Source of the DNA: Pectinophora gossypiella
Taxonomy: Eukaryota > Arthropoda > Insecta > Lepidoptera > Gelechiidae
Length of the DNA stretch: 64,000 bases
Direction of reading: 5' to 3'
NCBI RefSeq assembly: GCF_024362695.1
Contig: NC_065421.1
Coordinates: forward strand, 2,604,001-2,668,000
Every line of letters starts with the position of its first letter. Within the stretch, counting starts at the first letter, position 1. The notes below the pieces were generated by a model. The model worked only from the letters and a program-made list of their open reading frames with translations, was not told the origin of the DNA and made no database searches. The position numbers were made by a program, and so were the translations under genes. Positions 50,490 through 61,324 of this stretch are shown here, piece by piece.

Positions 50490-50890
50490 AAAAATAATAC
50501 CTAATAATATTTATGTATTTATTTTTCTTATTTTTTTTATATAATATTTTTTTGTTCCGCTGTCTCCCCCAACTCGCGCCCTCAGCCAAGCAAAGTTCAT
50601 CAGTGTCTGACGGTAATATCGTTACTGAACTCAATCAGAGGCCATTGACGACACGCCGTAAGCTGAACTCGATTATATTGCATTATTCCCGACTTACCCC
50701 GCTGTTTTGTTACACCCTGCTTTAAATTTAAATATAAACGTCGCATGAGGGAAAGCCACGTACCTAAGCGCCTTTTTGAAAAATCACATTCGAATGTGGT
50801 TTTTGTAAAGAAAACCTCTCAGTATACAGGCTATTTTTTTTGACGTCGAGATTTCCAGACACAATAGTTAAACAATGATGTTTGGATTTT
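50490..50890. other. Unassigned stretch
   Basis: Two overlapping ~70-codon frames (50422-50634 minus, 50513-50725 plus) lack domains and run into SINE-C sequence. Nothing else is recognised. Confidence 0.3.
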
Positions 50891-50914
50891 AAAAGGACGT
50901 TCGGATTTACGAAA

Positions 50915-50962
50915 TTATTGTAGATTTGCCGCAGATGGCATTAACTACTTGGCCAGAGTAGA
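50915..50962 (-). repeat. Retroposon R 3' end
   Basis: ATTATTGTAGATTTGCCGCA, GATGGCATTAACTACTTGGC: inverse family end. Confidence 0.55.
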
Positions 50963-50969
50963 CAGGACA

Positions 50970-51228
50970 CGAGTACTTACTGATGGAAGTATGTAGTCGT
51001 TACATGAGCCATGTCAGGGGCCTTTGGCGGCTCAGTAATAACCCTGAGATGTAAGTAAGATGATCCGTGCTTCGGAAGGCACGTTAAGCCGTTGGTCCCG
51101 GTTACTACTTACTGATCTAAGTAAGTAATCGTTACATGAACCATGTCAGGGGCCTTTGGCGGCTCAATAGTAACTATGACACCAGGGTTGATGGGGTTGG
51201 TAATCCACAACCCAGACGATAGAAGAAG
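50970..51228 (+). mobile_element. Two SINE-A fragments in tandem
   Basis: 50970-51050 holds the tail start (ACTTACTGATGGAAG, GGGGCCTTTGGCGGCTCAGT). 51055-51228 then restarts from the core (CCGTGCTTCGGAAGGCACGT) to CCCAGACGATAGAAGAAG. The order core-tail after tail suggests a recombination junction. Confidence 0.65.
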
Positions 51229-51377
51229 AATGCGTAATTAAAGTTGAAATGGAAAATAAGATACTCCGACAAAATACGAGTGACCAGCGATTCTAACGGA
51301 CACGAAAAACGTGCCCTAAACAGGTATCAAATCTGGACCCTCTAACTACGAGACCCTCGAAGTTGTAACAAAAATCT

Positions 51378-51710
51378 AATAACTTCTTCTATCATGTGGG
51401 TTGTGAGGTAGATCACCAACCTCAGCAACCCTAGTATCAGGGTTATTATTAAGCCGCCAAAGGCCCCTGACATGGGTCACGTAACGACTACTAACTTACA
51501 TCAGTAAGTAGCAACCGGGACCAACGGCTTAACGTGCCTTCCGAAGCACAGATCATCATTCTTTCGGACAATCAGGTGATCAGCCTGTAATGTTCTATAA
51601 CCAAACTAGGGATCACAAAGTGATTTTCGTTATGTGTCCCTACCGGAATTTGAATCCGGGACCTCCGGATCGTGAGCCCAACGCTCAAACCACTGGACCA
51701 CGGAGGCCGT
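51378..51710 (-). mobile_element. SINE-A, full length, minus strand
   Basis: CTTCTTCTATCATGTGGGTT, GCCGCCAAAGGCCCCTGACA, core CGTGCCTTCCGAAGCACAG, GAATTTGAATCCGGGACCTC, CCACTGGACCACGGAGGCC. Confidence 0.8.
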
Positions 51711-51714
51711 ATCA

Positions 51715-52205
51715 ACATTGACATAGCTAGAAGGTCAATTTAAACTGGTTTCACATTATGTATTCCACCGGTCAATATGTAGAGAAGTGAATAATTTAGA
51801 CGTATCTAAATAGAGGGTTCATAGTTAATATTCGGGGGAGAACAATGATTAGAAAGGGGTAGGTAAGGAGAATGCATGATGCGAAATTTACATGGCATGG
51901 TAACTATGCAGGATTAGTTATTTGGGGAATTTGGTAGGTTATTGGGAATTGAGGTATGCGATAGAATTTCGGGGCTGTGATGATCTGTTTACGGGGAAAT
52001 TGTAGAAGTAGGGCAGGGGCGGATTAATAACATAACATAAGCTCACGACTATATCACAATTGGGGTAGGCAGAGATCAGTCCATCGCAAAATGAACTAAG
52101 TAACCTCACCGAAATTCTACCTAACGTGACATGGTACTAAAGTATCCATATTAAAACTTGCGACAGTAACCTATTGTTCTCTTGAATATACGTCAGATAA
52201 GTTAC
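51715..52205. other. Unassigned stretch
   Basis: 52030-52080 contains CATAAGCTCACGACTATATC and GGGGTAGGCAGAG (repeat described at 1765). 52115-52150 (CCTAACGTGACATGGTACTA) recurs at 53625. No gene. Confidence 0.3.
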
Positions 52206-52209
52206 TAAA

Positions 52210-52553
52210 CACAGCCTCCGTGGTCTAGTGGTTAGAGCGTTAGGCTCACGATCTGGAGGTCCGGGTTCGATTCCCGATGGGGACATTGTCGAAATCACTT
52301 TGTGAGACTGTCCTTTGTTTGGTAAGGACTTTTCAGGCTTGCATCACCTGATTATCCGAAAAAGTAAGATTATTCCGTGCTTCGGAGGGTACGTTAAGCC
52401 GTTGGTCACGGCTATTAGCCGTAAAAACACCTCCACCAACCCGCATTGGAGCAGCGTGGTGGAGTATGCTCCATACCCCCTCCTCCGGTAGATTGAGGGG
52501 AGGCGTGTACCCAGCAGTGGGACGTATATAGGCCGTTTATGTTATGTATGTAA
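52210..52553 (+). mobile_element. SINE-B, full length
   Basis: AGCCTCCGTGGTCTAGTGGT, GGGTTCGATTCCCGATGGGG, CCTTTGTTTGGTAAGGACTT, core CCGTGCTTCGGAGGGTACGT, AAACACCTCCACCAACCCGC, CCCAGCAGTGGGACGTATAT, CGTTTATGTTATGTATG. Confidence 0.85.
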
Positions 52554-52589
52554 GGTATTAAAAATTTCGTTACATTGTGAGGTAACATA

Positions 52590-52740
52590 TTCCCGAGAAA
52601 TATCTTTCGGAGGTAGTATGTGGCCTATCCTGTATTGGGCTGGTTTTCCCTTCGCGGGTTGGAAGTTCAGACAGGCAGTTGTTTCTGTAAAAACCCTGTC
52701 AATTCTTCAGGTTAGGTAAGCGGACTCTGTGAGGAAGTGA
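52590..52740 (+). repeat. Repeat J copy
   Basis: GAGGTAGTATGTGGCCTATC, CTGTATTGGGCTGGTTTTCC, CTTCGCGGGTTGGAAGTTCA, AATTCTTCAGGTTAGGTAAG, CGGACTCTGTGAGG. Confidence 0.6.
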
Positions 52741-52744
52741 TAAC

Positions 52745-53270
52745 GATGGAGAGATGATCACGACAGACAAGTTAGTAGGATTGGCTTGTAGCAAGCAAAC
52801 AATACCAGCATTGTCATTGACTAACTTCAACATCTATCGCCATAATAATCGTAGCGTGATTTCAACAGATCACAATTTCAGGAGTTCGGATTTCGACAGA
52901 TTTGGACTTAGATAATACCACCTTAGAACAAAAGCAACGAAGTTTCACCCACGCAAATATAGTTTCCATTTGGGAAACGGTCAATAGCTTACCGCAATCA
53001 AATCCGCGTTTCTGAATTTAATCAAACATTTCATCGCGAAAGCAATACAAAATGTCATTTCCAAACATCTACTCATCAAAGGGTTTCCACTGTAACTTAG
53101 TTAGTGAGCCCTCATCAGAGCTAACGAAAACATTACATGTGGGGAATACGTAACGTTTAGCCAGGGATGTAGCTTGGTGGAAAGTGGCCCGGCCACACCA
53201 CGGACACTGTACAAAAAAGCTTAGGTATCGTGTGCGCAAGTGCCAGAAAGACAGACGGTCTGCGCGCCCG
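52745..53270. other. Unassigned stretch
   Basis: No ORF over 60 codons and no recognised family. Confidence 0.3.
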
Positions 53271-53584
53271 CATTACTCCTTAGCGGCTTAGGGACTTTCC
53301 AGGCCCAGTTCCCCAATAAAAACTTAGATGGCGCTGCATAACGCTGCCTTCGTTTAACCTTTTAATTTCATGAATATCAGACAAATGCATCTTTTAAATG
53401 TTTTTTTTTTATTTTGTATCACTCACCCGTGGTTAGGGAAACTAATAAAAAAAAAAGTCAATATTCTTGATAGATAGCGCCGGCGTCGGCTTAATGACGA
53501 TACATAGATCGAAAGAATTTCGCACGGTCAGGACCCGGTGGTGTAATGGTTAATAAACACGCTGGTCCCGGCTTGACAAGAACG

Positions 53585-53722
53585 GGGCGGAAGACAAGAG
53601 GGAAACCAATGCTCTCCTTTTTCCTGCCTAACGTGACATGGTACTAAAGTATCCATTTTCCTCAAAAAGTAGCATGGAGAATGCACCGACAAGAGCGTGG
53701 CTCTTGAATTAGTGATGATGGT
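53585..53722 (+). repeat. Repeat S / RTE 3' end, plus orientation, interrupted
   Basis: GGCGGAAGACAAGAGGGAAA..AAGTAGCATGGAGAATGCAC, CGACAAGAGCGTGGCTCTTG, AATTAGTGATGATGG. A ~35-bp piece also present near 52115 interrupts it. The 3' hairpin is intact. Confidence 0.55.
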
Positions 53723-53724
53723 CA

Positions 53725-54590
53725 ACTTACAAAAACCTCCCTCGATACAGTTTGACACTAACCACCTTACAAATAAAAAAATAAACCAGGGATTGAAGCT
53801 CAGACCACGCTGGGCTCTGTACTCGAGAGCCCCAAGGCCTTTGTTCCAGAGTAGCTAGCTAGCTATGTCACTATTCGCTTGTCGATATTCATATTAAGGC
53901 CTAACGAATTTTGGCTTTGACGTGTCCATTTTTGCTCAGAACACCTTCGGGCATGTAGCGAGAATAGTTTTAATTAAAGTACCTATGTTATAATAACTAT
54001 TTTAAATACGGGTGAGTTATTGTTGTACGAATTTCATAATAGCTACGCAATTAACTAATTAGTTTGTTTCCTATTGCAACGGTGATCCTGTTTCGCTATT
54101 CCAGTATACCTAGTGATGCATAATTAATTAAAGTACTTCATTACTTAGCAGTGGCAATATAAAGGATGTATGTTTTTTGTTTTTAAATACTTTTTCAATC
54201 TATAAAAAATCCCCTTGATATTAACTCAAAAGCATGAGCTGAATAATATATTTATATATATATTAATATTATTATATATATTATTATATTGCCTCTCAGT
54301 ATTTGTTACGATGACAATTAAAAATTAAAAAATGTCGATTCAAAGTGTAACTAAGCATGTTACCTACTGAATAAAGTTATTATTTTTTAATTTACAGTTT
54401 AAAACGGGATATTAAATAAATAAATAAATACAATAAAAATAGATAAATTATGCTATGTTATGTATATAGGTTAGGTATATATTATATTTGTAAGTATGTT
54501 ATATATTTATTTGCATGTATTTGTTGTTAAGTTGTATGCATAGTTTGTACCCGCAATCTTTCAATTTTTTTTTTTTTACCTTTTTCCTCA
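53725..54590. other. Mostly unassigned AT-rich stretch
   Basis: 54240-54300 is a TATATA-rich palindrome. 54330-54390 (GATTCAAAGTGTAACTAAGC, CTACTGAATAAAG) is the end of the LINE family at 46565. 54420-54560 is AT-rich with no ORF. Confidence 0.3.
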
Positions 54591-54594
54591 CCTT

Positions 54595-54737
54595 ATGGTT
54601 GTCTGGAAGAAATCGCTTTAAGCGATAAGGCCGCCATTTGCCATGTACTTAGTTAAGAGACTTTTTGTAATTATTTCTTTTTATTTTGGTGCAATAAAGT
54701 GTATTTGTATTGTATTGTATTGTATTGTATTGTATAA
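54595..54737 (+). mobile_element. LINE 3' UTR with conserved hairpin and (TTGTA)n tail
   Basis: GTCTGGAAGAAATCGCTTTA, AGCGATAAGGCCGCCATTTG, then TTGGTGCAATAAAGTGTATT and TTGTATTGTATTGTATTGTA. The ATCGCTTTAAGCGAT stem-loop followed by AATAAAG and a pentanucleotide tail is typical of lepidopteran CR1/R1-like LINE ends. Confidence 0.65.
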
Positions 54738-54890
54738 ATGATATAAAAAATAATAAATAAAATTAAATTAAAATAAATATTACTTACTCCATTCAAAAAC
54801 GTGTTACCAGCTCATTATGAATCTCAATGTGGTTATTCTTAGTGTATTTACTATTGGTCTTTTTACTACGATGTATTTTATACAGGGTGT

Positions 54891-55050
54891 TAGTGACATC
54901 GTAACGAAAACTTTGATGAATATAATACCTAACCATACTATAGCGAAAATAATAAACTATACATAGACAACAGAATAAGTAGAGAAATATACCGGGTGTT
55001 AGTGACATCGTAACGAATACTGAGATGAATGATTCAGCTTATTATTCTGA
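54891..55050 (+). repeat. Two MITE-2 left halves
   Basis: ACAGGGTGTTAGTGACATCG at 54891 and CCGGGTGTTAGTGACATCGT at 54993, same orientation, each without its right half. Confidence 0.6.
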
Positions 55051-55055
55051 GTTAA

Positions 55056-55160
55056 AGAGCCTGGAAGAAATTGCTTCAGCGCAATAGGCCCGCCCATTTG
55101 TACTGTTGCTAAATGTTTGTATGTGTTCTTTGTGTGCAATAAAGTATATTTGATTGATCG
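55056..55160 (+). repeat. LINE 3' UTR hairpin, copy 2
   Basis: CTGGAAGAAATTGCTTCAGC, GCAATAGGCCCGCCCATTTG, GTGTGCAATAAAGTATATTT, GATTGATCG. Confidence 0.6.
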
Positions 55161-55164
55161 ATAT

Positions 55165-55910
55165 TACTTTTTTAATAGGTCTAAATAATGTGATTGGGTT
55201 TCACATACGAACGTAATCATATGATAATTATGGCGTAGACAGTGACTCCCCGAGTGGCGAATCCCGCTACGACAAGTCTCTTTACGGCGAGTGGCTTGAC
55301 GTCGTGTTCGTCATTACAAAGGGGTTTCAAAATGTACGATCTTGTTACAAAATTCACGTGAATCTTGAGACAAATCCATGTTCAGAAGACGACATAAGTC
55401 TCTCTTCTCACCCTTCAAAGTAATGGGGTGTCATGAGGGATGTAATTCACAGAATTTTCCCCTTCATTGTAAGATGATTTCGCTTTGAAGAGGGGCCGAT
55501 AGTCATGACTTGCCGAAGGGGGTGTTTTGGATGTAAAAATCAGTCAATGTGCTTTTTATTTTACTCTGCTTTGATTTTGTAGTTTTACGGTGTAAGGTCC
55601 GGAGTAAAGATAGGTTTTTGTGGTAATAAATAGCTTCCAGAATTCCCGAAAAACTTTTCTTGCCCCACGTGAGGGCAAACTATAGCGCATATCAAGAAAC
55701 AAAAGAGAAAGGTATTTTGTAATACCTACAAAAAAAATAGGTTTGACTTTATGATGGTTGTCACTTTGTGATATGAGCTTGATGCCGAAACAAAAATGTT
55801 TATATATTTTTTATAGCAGATTAATATCAAAAAGGGTTAAAAGAAAGAAAACTTAGCGTATGGCAATCTAATAAATAAGTCACAAAAAAACAAATATAAA
55901 ATACCTCCTA
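55165..55910. other. Unassigned stretch
   Basis: No ORF over 60 codons, no recognised repeat. 55240-55310 has moderate GC content. Confidence 0.3.
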
Positions 55911-55914
55911 TACT

Positions 55915-56035
55915 CAAAGTTTGTCTGGAAGACCGTTTGTTAGCAAGACCGCCTGTTGTACTCTTTCTAATTCTGTTTTGTTTTGTATTTTGTAATTTCT
56001 GTGTGTGCAATAAAGTATTTGTTTTGTTATGTTAT
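55915..56035 (+). repeat. LINE 3' UTR, copy 3, degraded stem
   Basis: AGTTTGTCTGGAAGACCGTT, AGCAAGACCGCCTGTTGTAC, GTGTGTGCAATAAAGTATTT. Confidence 0.55.
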
Positions 56036-56039
56036 ATTT

Positions 56040-56595
56040 TTTTTATTTTTTTGCTTTGCCTCCTCCATCACACTTCACACATCCCGGCCACTCAAAGGGA
56101 AGTATGCGTTTAATAATACTGAGGGCTAAACTGATTTATGCTCATCAAAATGGATAAAATTCTCACCTCTGTGAAAAATGTTTATTCGTACAGGAGGATT
56201 TGAAATATTGCCTCCATTGTATTAGATGTTTCATTTCAGCGCGCGTCAATAAATGGCTTATTAAGGTACCTATAGGAAAGTAATTCATAATTCATTTATT
56301 CGCCTTAAAATGGTAGGTACAGTTTGCAGATGATCAGCATTTAGCTTTAGGTCAATATTTTTAGTTATGAAAATTATAACATGCAAGTATTCATATTCAC
56401 ATTCATTTATTTATTGCAAAGTCACAAGCAGTTAGGTGTTACATACATGGTATTAGGTACTTAATGACGCCCTGAAATGGCACAGCAACGTGAGGTGACA
56501 GCAGCTTCATTAAAACAATATTATTAAGTACTTAACATAGAAAATTATGAATTAAACAAGTTAAAGGTAACATTTATTATACACATGCAAAATTA
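56040..56595. other. Unassigned stretch
   Basis: 56400-56600 may be a minus-strand LINE 3' end (TTCATTTATTTATTGCAAAG). Nothing else is recognised. Confidence 0.3.
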
Positions 56596-56599
56596 TTAA

Positions 56600-56990
56600 T
56601 AAGGTTCCAGTCGAGATTATTCGAGGAAAGAGTCGGCCAACTATTCTGGTGAGTGAGAACATAAAGAGCCAGTTCAGTTTCTAAAGTGATCGGATCAAGA
56701 AGAAGAAGTGGAAAAGTGAAAGCAAAGAAAAATTTGAAGTGAAGAATAGTGTTTTAAGCAGTGTTAAGAGCAGTGTCAAGTGCAGTGTTAAGAGCAGTGT
56801 TCGTGTAGTGCTAGTGTCGTGTTTCGTGCTGTGTTCGAGTGTCGCGAAGTTAAGTGAAGTGACAGAAACGGCGTGATTCCTCGAAGCCCTGTGCGGAAGC
56901 TGTACCGTGTGTATAGTGAATAAATTCGTTTCTTCTTGGACTCAGTGAGTTTCCATCCAATCCCGAAATCCACTTCCGTAACAGTAAAGT
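56600..56990 (+). mobile_element. Possible solo LTR or non-coding exon
   Basis: CATAAAGAGCCAGTTCAGTT (TATA-like box, then initiator-like TCAGT) precedes a purine-rich leader with GCAGTGTTAAGAGCAGTGT repeated at 56758-56800, an AATAAA at about 56919, and ends GAAATCCACTTCCGTAACA. Promoter plus poly(A) signal in under 400 bp fits an insect LTR, but the TG start, target duplication and primer-binding site were not found. Confidence 0.3.
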
Positions 56991-57369
56991 CTTCGGGGTA
57001 TCGTGTCGTCACAAATGCAAAGCCATTATAAAATCCTCTGTGTGACGGCATTTTCTTTTATTTACCGAACCGAACTGAACTGGACAGTCGTATAATTGTT
57101 TCCATTCCCCAGTAATTGACTTGTGGTGAATACCAATAAACGTTTTTACATTTAATCGGATGAAATTGGGAAATTCGAGTGTAGTTTTTGTCTCGCAAAA
57201 CCCGTTCGGATTGTTATTCATTAATGAGATTTCATGTCATGTTACAAATACGCGTGCCATTGGAATATTTTAAATTGAGTTTGCGAATAACATTTGACAA
57301 TAACAAGTGTAGTGTAGACTCGAAAAAAAAAATATAAATCATTTAAATTATTGCTGGTATGAACTTATA

Positions 57370-57452
57370 CCGGGTCAGCGCTCCTCATTTGTCCGGCCAA
57401 GTAGTTAATGCCATTTGCGGCAAATCTATAATAAGTAAAAAAAAATGAGCTT
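57370..57452 (+). repeat. Retroposon R 3' end with A tail
   Basis: CCGGGTCAGCGCTCCTCATT, TGTCCGGCCAAGTAGTTAAT, GCGGCAAATCTATAATAAGT and an A run. Confidence 0.6.
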
Positions 57453-57477
57453 CAATGCTAGACTGCGAGCATAGAAA

Positions 57478-57690
57478 AAAGAATAATACTGCGTATAGAA
57501 CGGTAACTCTTCGCCCCGCACCATTTTGTATCGGGTGTCGAGCTACATTTACCTCACCCCTTCTCTCAGTCTTACTTTAGTCTTACTGGCCGTAAGCCAA
57601 GGAGTAAGGGAGATAGCGCGCATAGTGTCGCGTTAGGCAACATAATGTTAACAATATTACTTTAGTATGAAGTGTCTGGTGTGTATCGAG
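57478..57690 (+). repeat. Dispersed repeat Q, copy 2
   Basis: AAGAATAATACTGCGTATAG, ACTCTTCGCCCCGCACCATT, TTTACCTCACCCC, TCTTACTTTAGTCTTAC, AGTATGAAGTGTCTGG. Confidence 0.5.
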
Positions 57691-57899
57691 AAGTATAAAT
57701 ACAGAGAGATTGCCTATGTAATTCTTAAAGTGAACTCTATACAATACAATACAAAAGCTCTTTATTTCACTTAAAATAACCGTTAAAAAATAAACAATTG
57801 TACTCAGTTAGGTAATTAGTAGGCGGCTATGGTGCTAATGTAATTGTAACTCATGTATCCTAAATATAGTTGTGTATGCCATTGGACCGAATAACTATG

Positions 57900-58217
57900 C
57901 TTCTTCTTCAGTCGTGAGGGTTGTGAGGTGGATTACCAACCCCATCAACCTTGGTGTCAGGGTTACTATTGAGCCGCCAAAGGCCCCCCTGACATGACTA
58001 CTTACTTACGTCAGTAAGTAGTAACCGGGACCAACGACTTAACGTGCCTTCCGAAGCATGGATCATCTTACTTTTTGGACAATCAGGTGATCAGCCTGTA
58101 ATGTCCTATCCAAACTAGGGATCACAAAGTGATTTCTGCGATATGTCTCCACCGGGATTCGAACCTGGGACCTCCGGATCGTGAGCCCAACGCTCAACCA
58201 CTGGACCGCGGAGGCCG
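57900..58217 (-). mobile_element. SINE-A, full length, minus strand
   Basis: CTTCTTCTTCAGTCGTGAGG, CCCATCAACCTTGGTGTCAG, core CGTGCCTTCCGAAGCATGG, CACCGGGATTCGAACCTGGG, CCACTGGACCGCGGAGGCC. Confidence 0.8.
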
Positions 58218-58313
58218 TTACCTATGCTGTTAATATTGATTATCCACATTAGACCGCAATACAATGCATGACCCAAATTCACAAAATTAATATTTAATTT
58301 TTATAATTAATTA

Positions 58314-58465
58314 TGCAATAGTCCTACACGAACCGGGTATATTGTCTTTGGGTGCACACCACATTTAGACAATTGTCTTAAAGCCTCTAAGTGTTGGCTT
58401 CGGCCCCACGCGCGCCTTCCAAAAGTCCGGGCCTCCATAGGCCCGAGATATGGAAACGACATACA
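58314..58465. repeat. Dispersed repeat L, copy 2
   Basis: GCAATAGTCCTACACGAACC to CCATAGGCCCGAGATATGG. It lacks ~35 bp present in copy 1 (3223-3420). Confidence 0.55.
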
Positions 58466-58663
58466 TAATTATAATATATGACGTTTTATGACTAAATTGG
58501 AGATGTCTTTAGAAAAGGTTTAGTACGATCTACTCTGAACCAGCGTGCGTATATGAAACGATTGATGAATGTGGAGGAAGCAAGAGAAGTGTGTCAGGAT
58601 CGAAGCAAATAGAATTCCGTAGTCTCTGCTTACCCCGGTGGGAAATAGGCGTGAGTTTATGTA

Positions 58664-58715
58664 TGTACATTGTTTTAAGTTAGTTGTGGTAAGAACCCGT
58701 TATAATGTGTTTTAT
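58664..58715. repeat. MITE-5 fragment
   Basis: ACATTGTTTTAAGTTAG (E-segment start) joined to GGTAAGAACCCGTTATAATG. Most of the hairpin is lost. Confidence 0.5.
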
Positions 58716-58950
58716 TTATATATGTAGTTCAAATAACTTGACAACAGCACAGAAAAATGTTTTTGAATTCCTTTAGCTCTAAGCATTGACAAAATGAGAA
58801 CCCTCAAAGCTCTTTTCACAGCCATCTTTAAGATGGCACGTTCTCTTGAAGGAGGAAAATGCAAATAAAACAAGTTTTTAGCCTCTAGTTGTATAGAAGG
58901 TTGATTAAAATGGGAGAGGTAAAAAAATCTCATCGCCTTCTAGTCAAAAT

Positions 58951-59430
58951 CTTTAAGCTTTTTTGAGTAGGTTGACAGGACTAAAATTAGCTCTATCCCT
59001 TTCTTGCACTTACGTACCGCTTTAAGCTTTTTGACTTAGGTTGACAGGACTAAAATTAGCTCTATCCCTTTCTTACACTTACGTACCGCTTTAAGCTTTT
59101 TTGACTTAGGTTGACAGGACTAAAATTAGCTCTATCCCTTTCTTGCACTTACGTACCGCTTTAAGCTTTTTTGACTTAGGTTGACAAGACTAAAATTAGC
59201 TCTATCCCTTTCTTGCACTTACGTACCGCTTTAAGCTTTTTTGACTTAGGTTGACAGGACTAAAATTAGCTATATCCCTTTCTTGCACTTACGTACCGCT
59301 TTAAGCTTTTTTGACTTAGGTTGACAAGACTAAAATTAGCTCTATCCCTTTCTTGCACTTACGTACCGCTTTAAGCTTTTTGACTTAGGTTGACAGGACT
59401 AAAATTAGCTCTATCCCTTTCTTGCACTTA
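58951..59430. repeat. 70-bp minisatellite, seven units
   Basis: CTTTAAGCTTTTTTGACTTA, GGTTGACAGGACTAAAATTA, GCTCTATCCCTTTCTTGCAC, TTACGTACCG form the unit. Anchors at 58981, 59050, 59120, 59190, 59260, 59330 and 59399 are spaced 69-70 bp. Units differ by one to three bases. There are no spacers, so it is not a CRISPR array. Confidence 0.95.
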
Positions 59431-59559
59431 TTGTAAGTGCAGGACAGCACTCATTTAAGAACTGTCGAACTAAAATTGGGTTAAGTTTGTGTGCATCCGA
59501 ATGGGCACCAATGTATTTTATTTCATGTATTTTATTTCATTTTTATTAATAATTTTAAT

Positions 59560-59645
59560 AATAAGCGATAAGGCCGTCATTTCCCATGTACTTAGTTAAG
59601 AGTCTTTCGTCAATATTTCCTCTTATTTTGGTGCAATAAAGTATA
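59560..59645 (+). repeat. LINE 3' UTR, copy 4, truncated
   Basis: AATAAGCGATAAGGCCGTCA, CCATGTACTTAGTTAAGAGT, TTTGGTGCAATAAAGTAT. It abuts a MITE-2 at a TA. Confidence 0.55.
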
Positions 59646-59995
59646 CAGGGTGTAAGTGACATCGTAACGAAAACTTTGAGGGATGATGTAGACCATGATT
59701 CTGAGTTCATATCACGTGGAATTTTCCGTCGTAAAAGTATGAAACTGAAATTAATTTGAAAAAAAAAAAAAAAACAATTTCGTGAATTTTCCGACAGGAA
59801 ATTCCACTTGATATCAACTCAGAATCACCCCCCTCAGTATTTGTTACGGTGTCACTAACACCCATACCTACTTGTATGGCTACTTATATATTTGTACGGG
59901 ATGTAAGTGACATCGTAACGAATACCGAGAGGGATGATTCAGCTCATTATTCTAAGTTAATATCAAGTGGAATTTTCTATCGCAAAAGTGTAGAA
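59643..59995. mobile_element. MITE-2 dimer, second unit truncated
   Basis: ACAGGGTGTAAGTGACATCG to GTTACGGTGTCACTAACACC (59643-59862), linker CCTACTTGTATGGCTACTTA, then the second unit from GGATGTAAGTGACATCGTAA, breaking off near 59995. Confidence 0.7.
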
Positions 59996-59999
59996 TTCG

Positions 60000-60360
60000 G
60001 ACAGGCCTACACTTTTGCAATAGAAAACTCGGAATTCGGACAGGCAAAGGGAACTTAGCCCATACAGCCTGGTCTTTGGTGTCCTTTTTTTTCTTCCAAT
60101 ATACGTCACGTCAACAAACGTAGCTTTCTTTAAAAAAAAACGTAAAGTCTAGAATGTTCTAGCCACTACCATATAGGTATAGAGTAATAAGACCTCTTTT
60201 CTTGTTATGGAAATCACATGTAATTTTCTACTTCAAAAACCACAGATATAGAATTAAATAACTGGTGCAAGGTTTGTCTAATAAATGTACGACCACAAGC
60301 GTGCTGCCATATATCTCTGGCCCGCAGCCTGGACCCGATTTAGTATTTATTAAATAAAAA
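60000..60360. other. Unassigned stretch
   Basis: GAATTCGGACAGGC is directly repeated (59993, 60032). No gene. Confidence 0.3.
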
Positions 60361-60362
60361 TG

Positions 60363-61320
60363 AATAGCCTCCGTGGTCTAGTGGTACACTTAGGCTCACG
60401 ATCTGGAGGTCCGGGTTCGATTCCCGATGGGGACATTGTCAAAATCACTTTGTGAGACTGTCCTTTGTTTGGTAAGTACTTTTCAGGCTTGAATTACCTG
60501 AATGTCCGAAAAAGTAAGATGATTCCGTGCTTCGGAGGGCACGTTAAATTCAAATTCAAATTCAAATTCAAATAATTTATTTCAGACCATAATAACGTCC
60601 ATAGAAAAAATAAAATAAATAATAATAAACACTAAATAAGTACAAAAATTGTTAAAAACTAAAAGTACAAATACATAAAAATTATAAACAAGAAATTAAA
60701 ATTAAAAATCATAATTAAAATTTGCGCGAAGCCCCAACAACATGTACACCGACCCAGCGTTTAAGCACAGGGCCATCGGCCCTCCCGGCTACAATCTCCA
60801 GGAGACCGTTGGTGCTGTTCCACGTCCTATGCCACAGCGAGGCCACCCTCTTTCGCACTATGGCATAAAAGTCATCTACGCTAGCCTCGGCAAACATTCC
60901 CGACGCGCTGCAGTAGCGAGGCAGCCCCAACAGAATCCTGAAAGCGTCATTGTATTGAACACGCAGGGCGCTAAGAGCTTTCTTGGTGTACCTGATCCAC
61001 AAGCCGCTCGTGTAAAACGTCTGGCAAAAAGCTCTAAATAGAGTTATTTTTACCGACGCTGTACAGCGGACAAACCTACGGGCAAGCATATTGCACCTAA
61101 CTGCCAACGCCCTGCGTTCCCTGTCAATGTCCATGTCGTCAGACATATTCTCCTTTTACGTTAAGCCGTTTACGTTAAGCCGTTGGTCCCGGCTATTAGC
61201 CGTAAAAACACCTCCGCATTGGAGCAGCGTGGTGGAGTATGCTCCATACCCCCTCCGGTTGATTGAGGGGAGGCCTGTGCCCAGCATTGGGACGTATATA
61301 GGCTGTTTATGTATGTTATG
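60363..61320 (+). mobile_element. SINE-B split by a LINE insertion
   Basis: 60363-60547 has the head and half of the core (CCGTGCTTCGGAGGGCACGTT). 61172-61320 resumes TACGTTAAGCCGTTGGTCCC to CCCAGCATTGGGACGTATAT and GTTTATGTATG. The insertion point is inside the shared core. Confidence 0.85.
60548..61157 (-). mobile_element. 5'-truncated Jockey/CR1-like LINE in SINE-B
   Basis: The minus strand encodes ~143 residues (60715-61146) of an RT C-terminal region: DIDRERRALAVR, NMLARRFVRC, VKITLFRAFCQTFYTSGLW, YTKKALSALRVQYNDAFRIL, LGLPRYCSASGMFAEA. It then has an AT-rich 3' UTR, AATAAATTATTTG and (GAATTT)n. The motif order is that of CR1/Jockey-type LINEs. ACGTTAA flanks it (60541-60547 and 61158-61164), with an extra 14-bp repeat at the 5' junction. 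The frame is intact but lacks the catalytic RT domain. Confidence 0.85.
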
Positions 61321-61324
61321 TAAA

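Noticed and set aside
58951..59430. CRISPR array
   Set aside because: Units are contiguous 70-bp repeats without unique spacers, in a eukaryotic context.
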